A DNA stretch of 64,000 nt, from contig NZ_WHOD01000087.1 in the NCBI RefSeq assembly GCF_013141765.1, positions 264,719 through 328,718 on the forward strand, in the 5' to 3' direction. The notes under the pieces are model-generated. The model was not told the DNA's origin. It searched no databases and worked only from the letters and a program-made list of their open reading frames with translations. Position 1 is the stretch's first letter. Each line of letters starts with the position of its first letter. This stretch comes from Paenibacillus foliorum (GTDB lineage Bacteria; Bacillota; Bacilli; Paenibacillales; NBRC-103111). Shown one piece after another: positions 54,560 through 63,951 of this stretch. The position numbers were made by a program, and so were the translations under genes.

Positions 54560-54588
54560 AAAAAGTCTGCTTTTATGGCAGGCTTTTT
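54560..54588 (+). terminator. Terminator after truncated sigK
   Basis: Stem AAAAAGTCTGC/GCAGGCTTTTT (one mismatch), then TAG. Unrelated in sequence to the hairpin after the left sigK copy. Confidence 0.75.
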
Positions 54589-54617
54589 AGAATACTACAA
54601 AAAGGAAGGTAACTGAA

Positions 54618-55004
54618 GTGGACGAGCTTATTGGAGTTGTTGAGAACAAGATAAATTCACTGAGAGCTTCAATAGAATATAACAAAAAATATGTTGACTA
54701 TCCGTTTACTAACAACTGTGATCACTACTATACAATCTTACTTTTACACAATAGACTTGAAAACTGGGAGCTTTTCTTAAAGACTCTACTATCTTTTAGA
54801 AACTCTCGCTGCAAGCCTGTTAGTAAAAAAAGTGATTTTTTCGAAAAGATAATGAAGTTAGAAAATGAAAGTATACCTGGGTTTGTTACCATGAGAACAC
54901 AAGCCCAACTTTTAGAATACATAAAGCAGCTGGAATGGAAAGTTGAGGAGTTAGAAGGAATATGGCTTAAAAATGAGAACAAACAAGAAGACAGCCATCT
55001 ATAA
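54618..55004 (+). CDS. Small conserved sigK-adjacent protein of unknown function (intact copy)
   Basis: 128 aa, GTG start with aaaggaaggt upstream. I do not recognise a family. Visible features: no signal peptide or membrane segment; a conserved IEYNKKYxxYPFTNNCDHY block near residues 19-37; HNRLENWELF; IPGF; and a C-terminal amphipathic helix LEYIKQLEWKVEELE. The left sigK copy is followed by a diverged relative that is broken by a stop codon. The sigK-then-this-gene order at both places says the repeat covers more than sigK. Confidence 0.8.
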   Translation: MDELIGVVENKINSLRASIEYNKKYVDYPFTNNCDHYYTILLLHNRLENWELFLKTLLSFRNSRCKPVSKKSDFFEKIMKLENESIPGFVTMRTQAQLLEYIKQLEWKVEELEGIWLKNENKQEDSHL

Positions 55005-55066
55005 ATATTAGCTAGAAGTGTCGAACTAATTAGCTGCGTTACTTATTAATAAGTGGCCAAACCTAC

Positions 55067-55295
55067 GATTATGAACAATATGAGGGTTTGTAAAATCTCA
55101 CAACAATATCCCATTGTAAAATTGTGTGAGCTTCTAGGCGTCTCAAGAAGCAGTTATTACAGGTATACGAATAACCCAAATACGCAGGTAAAGGAACGAA
55201 TTCAGGCCATCTATGCGCAACGTAAGGGTACGTCTGGTTATAGGAAAATCCAGGCAGGGCTACTAAGACAGTATGGGGTCCTGCCAGCACTTTAA
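55067..55295 (+). pseudogene. IS3-family transposase OrfB N-terminal fragment
   Basis: Reads YPIVKLCELLGVSRSSYYRY and IQAIYAQRKGTSGYRKIQAGLLRQYG, the HTH and start of the catalytic region of IS3/IS150-type OrfB, then stops. The DDE core is missing. Dead remnant. Confidence 0.8.
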
Positions 55296-55304
55296 CGAAA
55301 ATAA

Positions 55305-55343
55305 ACGCTAAGCCTTCGGATGTGACCGGCTTAGCGTTTTTTC
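55305..55343 (+). terminator. Terminator-like hairpin after IS3 fragment
   Basis: Perfect 11-bp stem AACGCTAAGCC/GGCTTAGCGTT with TTTTTT. Confidence 0.8.
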
Positions 55344-55433
55344 TTACTCTAAGCCCAAAAGTTCGGGGACCACCAGTCATTCAAATTCCTGGTGTTTCAT
55401 CGTTCGTAACGAATTGAGAGACGTATTCTGCTT

Positions 55434-55750
55434 AAAATTGAATTTGTATTCGCCATTGATGTGCACCCATCCAAAAGGAGGATTTGGTTTGTAGTTCAGA
55501 GAGGTTAAGCGTTGTTCTGGTGAACCCTGTTACGACTAAGAGAAACAAGGAGAATAGAGATAATTCTCCTTCCAAAAATGATCCGAAGGACGCTCTTGTC
55601 ATCGCGGATGTTGTTAGTCGGGGGTATTACTCTGAATACACGAAGCAATTTCAATTAATTGGTAAACTAGCACGTATTCTGGTTGGTTTAGCTCAACGAG
55701 GAGAGTCTTTTAATCCTGACAAAGCCGTTATTTATGACAGAGTAGCTTAA
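55434..55750 (+). pseudogene. IS110-family transposase fragment with internal deletion
   Basis: The start reads FVFAIDVHPSKRRIWFVVQRG (first DEDD Asp) and stops at 55506. In the next frame the sequence resumes VLVNPVTTKRNKENRDNSPSKNDPKDALVIADVVSRGYYSEY, which in complete IS110 relatives lies some 70 residues later. The remaining two thirds, including the serine domain, are absent. The next ~500 bp (to 56256) show no gene I can support; one stretch (GVPITRYLRALTRTLNLIGLHPLDRY near 55800-55880) looks like another broken coding fragment. Confidence 0.78.
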
Positions 55751-56256
55751 AGTATATCTAAATTACGTAGGTTGGTTCATTCGCAGGATTACAAAGAAAG
55801 CACGGAGTACCGATTACCCGTTACTTAAGGGCACTGACCCGTACATTGAACTTGATCGGCCTCCACCCCTTGGACAGGTATAACGAAGGAAGGTAAGGGC
55901 ATAGACCCGTTGAGATATGGGAGGGTGAACCTCCGAGGGCATTGTGGAGAATGCGTGCAGTAAATGGAATTATGAGGAAATTAAGTCTTATCCTTTATTT
56001 CCGTATGCCTTCATGGCCGTTCGGTGGTGCCACGACCACAACTTTACCGTTGTATCCTTTTTAACAAGAGGGTGTAATCCTGCGAATGAGCGAGTAAACG
56101 TGAGAAAATCCCTTAATACCGAGGGAAGTAACGGGCAGATTTGCGGAGCAATAATATTCTGTTTTTCGATAAATCCAATTCCATATTGTGTTAAAATAAT
56201 GCATATATAACAAGAAAAATTTGCATAGTTGATACGGTGGGAGAGTTGATAAAATC

Positions 56257-56568
56257 ATGAAGACAATAGGAACGGTAAAGATATATTTCCTGACTGCCGA
56301 AGAAGGCGGGCAAAGTATTATTCCAGTTGGAAACTTCTCAATACCCATCATCTTTGAAGAAGATAGGGAGTTAATAAATGGCTCGTGGAGTGCAGTAATT
56401 GAATTCCATAAAACTCCAAATACTCAAAGAGAAACAACTGCAGACTTGTATTTAGCTTTTTATGAGAAAGAAGAGGCACCGAATCATTTAATCAAACCTG
56501 GAATGAAATTTGAATTAACGACAAATAGAGTGATAGCCAGAGGGATAATTGAAACTTTAAAAAATTGA
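56257..56568 (+). CDS. Small EF-Tu C-terminal-domain-like protein
   Basis: 103 aa. The pattern resembles the EF-Tu domain III barrel found as small stand-alone proteins: VKIYFLTAEEGGQ at the start, a middle strand pair, then LIKPGMKFELTTNRVIARGIIETL (compare the PGxxFxIREGxRxVGxGxV ending of EF-Tu). Such proteins occur next to RHS/polymorphic toxin loci, sometimes as presumed immunity genes. Start ATG has ggtgggagag about 18 bp upstream, so the exact start is uncertain. Not linked to translation here. Confidence 0.65.
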   Translation: MKTIGTVKIYFLTAEEGGQSIIPVGNFSIPIIFEEDRELINGSWSAVIEFHKTPNTQRETTADLYLAFYEKEEAPNHLIKPGMKFELTTNRVIARGIIETLKN

Positions 56569-56705
56569 TATCGTTGTTGAACGGGTAACGAGAGTTCCAT
56601 TACAACAGGCTGCCGAAATCTTGGCAACCTGTTAATCTAAATGGCATGTTGGTGCAATAAGAGGTTCGAAACTTTATGATAAAAAAAATGCAATTGAGGT
56701 GTACT

Positions 56706-57185
56706 GTGAAAAAATATACATGCCCATGTTGCGGCTATAAAAAGATAGCCAGTGACGGGGATTATGACATTTGCCCAATTTGTTTTTGGGAAGATGACCC
56801 TTATCAAAAAATGAATGAATATGATTTAGGAGCTAATACGATACCATTGGTGGAGGCACAAAAGAATTATATTCGGCTTGGTGCTTGCGAGGAAAAGGCA
56901 ACCCACGTTGTTAGAAAACCAACAGAGAAAGACAAGAAAGACCCTGATTGGAAGTCGATTGACGACAATCTGTACGAGTTTAAGTTAGCATGTCGTAAGT
57001 TTATTGAAGGTACGTACAGTATCGCTGAATTAGAACATAATTTATCTTGGGTCGCCGTACCTGACGATATCGTAGGACTCATAAAACAAACAGAAAATGA
57101 TTTAGAAATGATTAGATTTTGTACTTCTGATTACAACAGGATTGCCGATATGTTGAAAAAAAGAGATGTGTATCCGTTTTCATAA
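56706..57185 (+). CDS. CPCC-family cysteine-rich protein
   Basis: 159 aa from GTG 56706, just after ttgaggtg; ATG 56676 would add ten residues. The N-terminus is YTCPCCGYKKIASDGDYDICPICFWEDDP, the CPCC zinc-ribbon-like signature, followed by NxxxLxEAQKNY as in that family. These small proteins are often found in toxin/immunity arrays. It sits after the EF-Tu-like gene and before the second sensor kinase, among RHS and IS debris. Confidence 0.75.
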   Translation: MKKYTCPCCGYKKIASDGDYDICPICFWEDDPYQKMNEYDLGANTIPLVEAQKNYIRLGACEEKATHVVRKPTEKDKKDPDWKSIDDNLYEFKLACRKFIEGTYSIAELEHNLSWVAVPDDIVGLIKQTENDLEMIRFCTSDYNRIADMLKKRDVYPFS

Positions 57186-57265
57186 ATTATGTTAAGATGA
57201 ATTAGCAGACATTTACAGCATGGAGTCATGGAATGGAAAGCTATCATGAACAGGGGCGATTTTAC

Positions 57266-59032
57266 ATGTGGCTAAAAAGGAGTTTGTTTGCCAAACTCTT
57301 GATCGGTATGCTCATCTCAGTAATCATCCCGTTATCGCTGTCTGCGATGATTTCTTACAAAACCACCTCGCGATCCATGGAGCGTCAGGTGATCGAGCTT
57401 AATCAGAGCACGATGGATAGCGGAATGGACAATATCAAGCAGTATTTGAATGATTTGAATCATATATCGCTTGCCTTTTACTATGATCAGACACTAATGC
57501 GGTATTTGAGATCGCGGGAAATTGTTCCTGCCCATATGATGGCTACAACCAGTCAACTGGTTAATATTTACAACAGCCGTCCCGAATTTCGCGCAGTACG
57601 ATACGTGAGCGCTTTGACCGGGGAATCGATCGTGAACGCGGATATTGCCCGGGTTGGAATCAATATGGTACTTCCCAGTACAGCGATACCTCAAAGTGAG
57701 AGTGAGGTTATGGATAATGCCAGATGGTATGAAGTGAATAAGATCGGAGGTGAGCTATCGCTTGCCTTTCATAAACCGATTGTCGATTATCCCCGTGCCG
57801 AGGTGCTGGGGATGGTATCGATTTATGCCGGGCTCAGTGAAATTGAGAAGAGGATTCGTCCTTTAACCATTCCTGCGCATCATCAAGGCGTACAAGTCTT
57901 TTTGTATATGCAAAAAGATATGAAGCTTCTATATTCCTCGGCAAATGTACCTGCTGAACGAGCTGGCGAAGGTCTAATGCCGGAGCTTCCTGGGGAAAGG
58001 GGCTCGATCAGCGGGAAGTGGAAAGGCAGCAGCGGGATTTATATTTATGTGAGAGACCACTATCTGGATTTGCCGCTCACCATAGTTAAATTCGTCCCGC
58101 TTACAGTTGTGAATGAATCCGCTGTCCAGACACTAAACCGTTCGTTAATCATTCAGCTCATTGCTGTGGTCTTTGTGCTCGTGCTGGCCGCGATTTTGTC
58201 CTATTTGACCATTGCTCCTGTAAAAAGGCTTCTTCGGAGCATTGCCCGTGTGGAAACCGGAAACTTTGAGATAGGGCCCTCAACAGGACGTATGGATGAG
58301 TTTGGTGTGCTGGAGCATCGTTTTCAAACAATGGTGCGGAATTTGGATGACTTGATGAATCGGGAGTACCGGAATCGGCTGGAACTATCCACCGCCCGTT
58401 TGAAAATGCTGCAGGCCCAGATCAATCCGCATTTTTTATACAATACGTTTCAGTCCATCGGCACTCTCGCCCTTCGCCAAGGCTCGGAAGAGGTCAGCGA
58501 AAAAATAGCCGAGCTGGGAGCTATTCTGCGCTACAGCATGGATCTGCAGACGGAGACCGTGCCGCTACAAAAAGAGATCCAACACATCGAGCATTACTTA
58601 TCACTGCAGATGGGACGGTTCAAAAACAAGCTATCGTACACGTTGTCCTGTTCACCCGAAGCAATGAGCATGCATGTGCCGAAGATGATCCTGCAACCCT
58701 TGGTGGAGAACAGTATTATCCACGGCTTTGAAAAGGGACGAGGCTCCGGCACCATACACATCGGGATTGAGACAGATCAGCAGCTTTGTATCCGTGTGAT
58801 GGACAACGGAAAGGGAATGAACGCGTTGATGGTACAACGAATCAAGCAGGAGTATGCCAAGCACCAGTTCCATACCGGTCAGGATGGTGGGATCGGCTTG
58901 ATTAATGTGCTCACACGGCTGCGTCTTCATTACGATCCAGGATTCGATTGGGATATTCAAAGCGCCCCTTATGAAGCCACAGTGATCTCTCTCCAAATTC
59001 CCATTGACAGCCTAAACCAGGAGGCGAATTAA
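57266..59032 (+). CDS. YesM-type sensor histidine kinase
   Basis: 588 aa. Transmembrane helix 1 near residues 8-32 (LFAKLLIGMLISVIIPLSL), a ~260-residue extracellular sensing part, helix 2 (LIIQLIAVVFVLVLAAILSY), HAMP, His-kinase motif QINPHFLYNTFQSIG (phosphorylated His), and an ATPase domain with ENSIIHGFEKG, DNGKGM and GGIGLINVLTRL. ATG 57266 after agggg gives the usual MWLKRSLF start; ATG 57233 is possible. Partner of the regulator that follows two bases after its stop. Confidence 0.94.
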   Translation: MWLKRSLFAKLLIGMLISVIIPLSLSAMISYKTTSRSMERQVIELNQSTMDSGMDNIKQYLNDLNHISLAFYYDQTLMRYLRSREIVPAHMMATTSQLVNIYNSRPEFRAVRYVSALTGESIVNADIARVGINMVLPSTAIPQSESEVMDNARWYEVNKIGGELSLAFHKPIVDYPRAEVLGMVSIYAGLSEIEKRIRPLTIPAHHQGVQVFLYMQKDMKLLYSSANVPAERAGEGLMPELPGERGSISGKWKGSSGIYIYVRDHYLDLPLTIVKFVPLTVVNESAVQTLNRSLIIQLIAVVFVLVLAAILSYLTIAPVKRLLRSIARVETGNFEIGPSTGRMDEFGVLEHRFQTMVRNLDDLMNREYRNRLELSTARLKMLQAQINPHFLYNTFQSIGTLALRQGSEEVSEKIAELGAILRYSMDLQTETVPLQKEIQHIEHYLSLQMGRFKNKLSYTLSCSPEAMSMHVPKMILQPLVENSIIHGFEKGRGSGTIHIGIETDQQLCIRVMDNGKGMNALMVQRIKQEYAKHQFHTGQDGGIGLINVLTRLRLHYDPGFDWDIQSAPYEATVISLQIPIDSLNQEAN

Positions 59033-59034
59033 AT

Positions 59035-60603
59035 ATGAAAGTATTGATTGCTGATGATGAAGAGCATGTAAGAGAGGGCATAGAATTAGCTATAGATTGG
59101 GATAAGTTCGGCATTACTGAACGCTTGACGGCAGAGGATGGGCGGCAAGCGCTTGAATTGATCCGCTTGCACAATCCGGCAGTGCTTTTTTGCGATATGA
59201 GTATGCCGAATATGGAAGGAACAGAGCTGTTGCGGCTGCTCCGTGAGGAAGGCTGGTCCACCCAGGTAATTGTCGTCAGCGGTTATGACGCTTTCTCGTA
59301 TACGCAAGCGGCGATCCGGGCGAACGGTGTGGATTATTTGCTGAAGCCTTTTAGCAAAAGCGATCTGGAGCATGCGCTCATGAGAGCGGTTGCAGCATGG
59401 CAGCAGAAGGAAAGCAGTCTTTGTGAGAACAGGGAAACCGAATATCGCATACGCAAGGCGGACGCACTGCTGGATGAGCAGAAATTGGCTTCCTATTTCA
59501 ATGGCGAGACCGCGCTGCACGAAGGAATACGGAGTTTGTTCTTCAAAATCGGCTTGTCCAAGGAACAGTTGAGGGTAGCATTGGTACTGCCCCGCAATCG
59601 TATGGGACTTATCGAACGAAGGTTTTTTGGAGATGGAGAGCTCTTCGTCTTTGCGGTCAACAATATTACCCATGAAACCTTAAAGCTGTATAATTCCCAC
59701 TATTTGTGCCGATTGGATGGGGATCAATGGCTGCTGATAACCGCAGCAGAGGGAACCATCAGGCTGACTTCGGGCGAGCACAGGCGCTGTATGGACAAAG
59801 TTAAGGAAGCCTGGCGAAGCACGCTGGGGCTCGAGGTGCTTATTGGCTTATGTGAGACGGAAGCATCCGTGGAAACACTTCCTTCTGCGATCGGCGCGGC
59901 CCGTACATCGCTGTTGAAATGCAATTTGCTGAATCCTGGCAGTCGGGTGGTATCAGGGAAGGAAGCACCCCGGCTGACAGCACAGCAAATATTGCTGCAA
60001 TCCGCCTTGAAAAACGAAAATAAAGCCTACGTTGCGGACATCATCCACTCTTTTACACAAGCACTGCGGGAACGGGGTGAGCTTAGCTTGAAGGAGTTGC
60101 AGGCTTACACGATGGAAGCTAACTTATTGCTGGAACAGGCAGGTCGTCTGCACAAATCGGACAACGAAGAAGTTGATGCTTTTATGCCGCAATGGATAAG
60201 TGATTTGGACGAGTGGGAAAAACAGCTGGTCCAGATGTGGTGGATGCTGATCGAGGAGGAAGGAAACGGGAATGCCGGCAACCGTGGCATTCAAGCGATT
60301 TACGATTATATACATCGCCATTTTCAAGAGGAGCTTTCCTTGTCGATGCTGTCTGAACGATTTCGCTTCAGCCCACAATACATCGCCAAAAAGTTTAAGG
60401 AGCTGTACAACACCACGCTCATGACGTATTTGACGGAGTTACGGATGGAAAAAGCCAAGTCCCTCCTTCTCCATACGGATATGTCAGTATCGACGATGGC
60501 TGGTTCTCTGGGTTATACCGATGATAATTATTTCAGCAGGGTGTTCAAAAAACAAACCGGGGTTTCTCCCCTGCAATACCGGAAGCAGCGGCGAGATTCA
60601 TAG
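59035..60603 (+). CDS. YesN-type response regulator with AraC output domain
   Basis: 522 aa. Complete receiver: acidic pair DD near residue 8, phospho-acceptor Asp54 in LFCDMSMPN, SGYD and Lys104 in YLLKPF. Then a long middle region and a C-terminal AraC double HTH (LSMLSERFRFSPQYIAKKFKELYNT, then LGYTDDNYFSRVFKKQTGVSPLQYR). Expected to activate the binding-protein/permease operon just downstream. The 21-bp-pitch repeat seen in region 1 is not present before that operon, so this regulator should have a different site. Confidence 0.95.
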   Translation: MKVLIADDEEHVREGIELAIDWDKFGITERLTAEDGRQALELIRLHNPAVLFCDMSMPNMEGTELLRLLREEGWSTQVIVVSGYDAFSYTQAAIRANGVDYLLKPFSKSDLEHALMRAVAAWQQKESSLCENRETEYRIRKADALLDEQKLASYFNGETALHEGIRSLFFKIGLSKEQLRVALVLPRNRMGLIERRFFGDGELFVFAVNNITHETLKLYNSHYLCRLDGDQWLLITAAEGTIRLTSGEHRRCMDKVKEAWRSTLGLEVLIGLCETEASVETLPSAIGAARTSLLKCNLLNPGSRVVSGKEAPRLTAQQILLQSALKNENKAYVADIIHSFTQALRERGELSLKELQAYTMEANLLLEQAGRLHKSDNEEVDAFMPQWISDLDEWEKQLVQMWWMLIEEEGNGNAGNRGIQAIYDYIHRHFQEELSLSMLSERFRFSPQYIAKKFKELYNTTLMTYLTELRMEKAKSLLLHTDMSVSTMAGSLGYTDDNYFSRVFKKQTGVSPLQYRKQRRDS

Positions 60604-60705
60604 ATTCCTTTTTTTGGCGAAAATAATCTCTACCGTTTCGTAAGACAACCTTATAGACTAATTGATGAGGGAACCAAAAATTGACTATAAGGGGATTGAG
60701 GATTT

Positions 60706-62019
60706 ATGAAAAAGAAGTTTTCTATGCTAACCGTTGCAGCACTGCTATTGACTTCGCTTGTCGGTTGCGCTGGCGGAGATGAGCCACAAAGTAATTCAGG
60801 GTCTAAAACAGGTTCCAACTCCGGAACGAGTACACAGCCTGCAACAGGCGGCGCAAACGGGCAGAAGGTGACGCTCAAGCTGCTGCAGTTTAAAGTCGAG
60901 ATTACTGACAAGGTTAAAGCGATGTCCACTGATTACATGGCGCAAAACCCGAATGTCATCATTGAAGGCGGGGCTACCTCTGATTACGATACAATTGTAA
61001 GAACCCGATTTGCTTCAGGCGATGCTCCAGATATTTTTATGTCCAAGGCGTTTACAGATATCAAGGATTGGTCGGATAAAATAGCGGATTTGTCGAACGA
61101 ACCGTGGATGTCCAAGGTATCTCCTTCGGCCGTAGAGGGAATGACGGTAGACGGCAAAAAGCTTGGCTTTCCTGTTGCTTTTGAAGGCTACGGCTTTATC
61201 TACAATAAAGATTTGTTTGCCAAAGCAGGCATCGATAAGGTGCCGACAACGCTTGCTCAACTGAAGCAGGTGAACGAGAAGCTGAAGGCTGCGAACATTT
61301 TATCCTACTCGGAAGGATATAAGGAATGGTGGATACTCGGCCAGCACTTGTTCAATCTGCCGTACGCCTATGAGAAAGATCCTATAGGCATGATTCAAAA
61401 AATCAACAAAGGCGAAGCTAAAGTCAACAATGTAGCTAACATGAACGGATTTTTCGATGTACTGGATATGACGGTCAAATTTGGCAAAGGCGCAGAATCG
61501 GTCGGTATTAGCTACGACAATCAGGTGTCGGAATTTTCCACCGGTAAAACAGCCATGATGCAACAAGGTGTCTGGACCATTGATTCGATTGTAAAGATCA
61601 ACCCCAACCTCAAAATCGGTATGTTCGCTATTCCACTAAATGACAATGCTTCTGACACGAAATTACCTGTAGGCGTACCGGGATATTATGTGCTGAACAA
61701 AAATTCCAAGAATCTGGATGAGGCTAAAAAATTCCTGACTTGGCTCCACACGAACGGACAAAAATATTTGGTTGATTCCTTCAAGCTCATTCCCGCATTT
61801 ACAGATTTGAAAACGTCTCCAGACCTTGGACCACTCGCTCAGGATTTGAGCGGATATGTTGAGAAAAACCAAACGATCCCATGGGCCCATACGTTGTGGC
61901 CATCCGGCTCCAATCAAGAGTTTGCCAAGCCGCTGCAAGCTTATGTGGGCGGTCAGTTAAACAAAGAGCAGGCCTTGACTGAAGTTCAAAAAATCTGGAC
62001 GGACCGGGTGAAAAAATAA
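60706..62019 (+). CDS. Extracellular sugar-binding lipoprotein (ABC family 1)
   Basis: 437 aa. Lipobox LTSLVGC near residue 20, Ser/Gly/Thr linker, then a family 1 binding fold (GDAPDIFMSKAF, GFPVAFEGYGFIYNKDLFAKAGI, EFSTGKTAMMQQGVW). It resembles the binding proteins of MsmE/UgpB type and is not close to the pair in region 1. Start ATG after ggggattgagg. Confidence 0.94.
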   Translation: MKKKFSMLTVAALLLTSLVGCAGGDEPQSNSGSKTGSNSGTSTQPATGGANGQKVTLKLLQFKVEITDKVKAMSTDYMAQNPNVIIEGGATSDYDTIVRTRFASGDAPDIFMSKAFTDIKDWSDKIADLSNEPWMSKVSPSAVEGMTVDGKKLGFPVAFEGYGFIYNKDLFAKAGIDKVPTTLAQLKQVNEKLKAANILSYSEGYKEWWILGQHLFNLPYAYEKDPIGMIQKINKGEAKVNNVANMNGFFDVLDMTVKFGKGAESVGISYDNQVSEFSTGKTAMMQQGVWTIDSIVKINPNLKIGMFAIPLNDNASDTKLPVGVPGYYVLNKNSKNLDEAKKFLTWLHTNGQKYLVDSFKLIPAFTDLKTSPDLGPLAQDLSGYVEKNQTIPWAHTLWPSGSNQEFAKPLQAYVGGQLNKEQALTEVQKIWTDRVKK

Positions 62020-62114
62020 CCTTTCCGGAAGATGACGCGGTGCATGGCTTTCAAAACGAGGCTGTGCACCATGTTTATCAACCTACACCATGAAAGGAAA
62101 GGGAGAAGCCCATA

Positions 62115-62990
62115 ATGAAAATGAAAACTCGACAATTGTTCATATATTCAGCTTTTGTGGCTCCGGCAATCCTTTTTTTTGCAGTGATTATTCTGGTTCC
62201 GTTCCTGCGGGCGATCATGTATTCATTTCAGGATTGGAATGGAATCAGCAACGATATCCGTTGGGCCGGATGGGGAAATTATCAAAAAATCGTACAGGAC
62301 AGCGGTTTTTTTAAATCTTTTTATTTTACCTTTAAGTATGTATTGGCGACGACGATATGCTTGAATGTGTGCGGGCTTTTTCTGGCTCTGGTGCTGAACA
62401 TGTCGCTCAAAACCCGAAATATGCTCCGTACCATATTTTTCTTGCCATACGTGATCGGTTCGGTCATTATCGGATTTATTTGGCAGTTTATCATCGTGCG
62501 ACTGTTTGGTGAGATCGGAAAATCAACAGGCTGGCTGCTGTTCCAAAAAAACTGGCTCAGCTTGCCCGAACAAGCCTTCTGGTCGCTCGTTCTCGTTACG
62601 GTATGGCATTCCGCCGGATATTTTATGGTGATCTATTTGGCCGCCCTACAAGGTGTTCCCAAAGATATGCTGGAGGCTGCGGAGATTGATGGAGCCGGGC
62701 GTATTAAAAGGTTTTGGCATGTCGTTCTGCCGTTGATTCGTCCTGCGATGACTATCAATCTGTTTCTCGCTATTTCCAGCGGGTTTAAAGGATTTGATCT
62801 TAATTTCGCTTTGACCAAAGGCGGACCATTCGGGACAACGGAATCGCTTGCCTTTCATATTTATTTGGATGCATTCACGAAAAACCTGTTTACGTATGCA
62901 GCAGCCAAGTCTGTCGTATTCTTCCTGGTGCTGGCTTCCATTACGCTCATCCAGGTGGCTGTGATGAAGCGCAGGGAGGTGGAGATGTGA
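62115..62990 (+). CDS. Sugar ABC transporter permease, UgpA/MalF type
   Basis: 291 aa, six helices. EAA loop MLEAAEIDGAGRIKRFWHVVLPLIRP. ATG 62115 after gaaaggaaagggag. The stop overlaps the following GTG start, so the permeases are translationally coupled. Confidence 0.94.
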   Translation: MKMKTRQLFIYSAFVAPAILFFAVIILVPFLRAIMYSFQDWNGISNDIRWAGWGNYQKIVQDSGFFKSFYFTFKYVLATTICLNVCGLFLALVLNMSLKTRNMLRTIFFLPYVIGSVIIGFIWQFIIVRLFGEIGKSTGWLLFQKNWLSLPEQAFWSLVLVTVWHSAGYFMVIYLAALQGVPKDMLEAAEIDGAGRIKRFWHVVLPLIRPAMTINLFLAISSGFKGFDLNFALTKGGPFGTTESLAFHIYLDAFTKNLFTYAAAKSVVFFLVLASITLIQVAVMKRREVEM

Positions 62991-63820
62991 ATCAGGATCG
63001 TTATTCCATCGGTAAACTTATCATTGAAGTCCTTATGATTCTGCTTGCCTTGCTGGTCTTTGTCCCTCTTTATATCACTTTTATCAATGGACTGAAAACA
63101 TACAATGAAGTTGCAACCTCGACTTTGGCGTTGCCTCATGTGTTTCAGTTTGAAAATTTTGCGGTTGTATGGAAACAAATCAACTTTCTTGGCGTGTTTA
63201 TGAACTCGCTTATTATTACCGTGATCGCCGTGTCCGGTATTTTGCTCGTCAGCTCTGCGGCCGCCTTCCAATTGGTGCGCCGGCCCGGTCTCGCTAGCCA
63301 GATTATCTTTCTTGCCATTCTGTCCTCACTCGTGATCCCATTCCAAACGATGATGATACCGTTGGTGAAGGTGGCTCAAGAGCTGAAGCTGATCAATACA
63401 CTGTACGGCATCATAATTATGTACTGGGGCTTTGGCGTACCGTTCGCGCTTTTCCTGTTTCATGGTTTTATCAAATCCATACCGCGAGAGCTTGAGGAGG
63501 CCGCCATGATCGATGGCAGCGGAACCGTTGGCGTGTATTTCCGCATCTTACTTCCGCTTCTAAAGCCGATTACAACAACCGTTGCGATTCTCAATTCGCT
63601 TTGGATATGGAACGACTTTTTGCTGCCGTTGATTACATTAAGCTCCAAAAAAAATCAAACAATTCCGCTTGCTTCATCGGTTTATTTCGGGCAGTACACA
63701 AACGAGTGGCACCTGGCTATGGCTGCGCTGACGATGGCCGTGATACCGATAATTATTTTCTTCCTGTGCATGCAGCGGTATATTATCCAAGGCATAACAG
63801 CCGGAGCGGTGAAAGGATAG
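62987..63820 (+). CDS. Sugar ABC transporter permease, UgpE/MalG type
   Basis: 277 aa, six helices, EAA loop LEEAAMIDGSGTVGVYFRILLPLLKP and the typical end IIQGITAGAVKG. GTG start with ggaggtgg just upstream inside the previous gene. No ATPase gene follows; a shared MsmX-like ATPase elsewhere is expected. Confidence 0.94.
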   Translation: MNQDRYSIGKLIIEVLMILLALLVFVPLYITFINGLKTYNEVATSTLALPHVFQFENFAVVWKQINFLGVFMNSLIITVIAVSGILLVSSAAAFQLVRRPGLASQIIFLAILSSLVIPFQTMMIPLVKVAQELKLINTLYGIIIMYWGFGVPFALFLFHGFIKSIPRELEEAAMIDGSGTVGVYFRILLPLLKPITTTVAILNSLWIWNDFLLPLITLSSKKNQTIPLASSVYFGQYTNEWHLAMAALTMAVIPIIIFFLCMQRYIIQGITAGAVKG

Positions 63821-63912
63821 CAAGTGCGGTTTGCACCCGCAGTGAATTCGGCTGCTGGAAAGCGCAATCCAAGATTGTTGAGGTGAGAGAGTCAATTCCA
63901 AGCCGTACAAGA

Positions 63913-63951
63913 ATGCCTCCGAAACCTCCTTGAAAGGAGGTTTGGAGGCAT
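63913..63951 (+). terminator. Large terminator hairpin at the end of the second sugar operon
   Basis: An 18-bp stem (ATGCCTCC and AAACCTCCTT paired with AAGGAGGTTT and GGAGGCAT) with a single bulged G and a tiny loop, 92 bp after the last permease. The T tract is weak, but the stem is by far the longest in the window and could also act on the other strand. Confidence 0.75.

Noticed and set aside
55890..56200. Structured RNA or further IS end
   Set aside because: GA-rich repeated words and short hairpins are present, but nothing that matches a known RNA or IS terminus.
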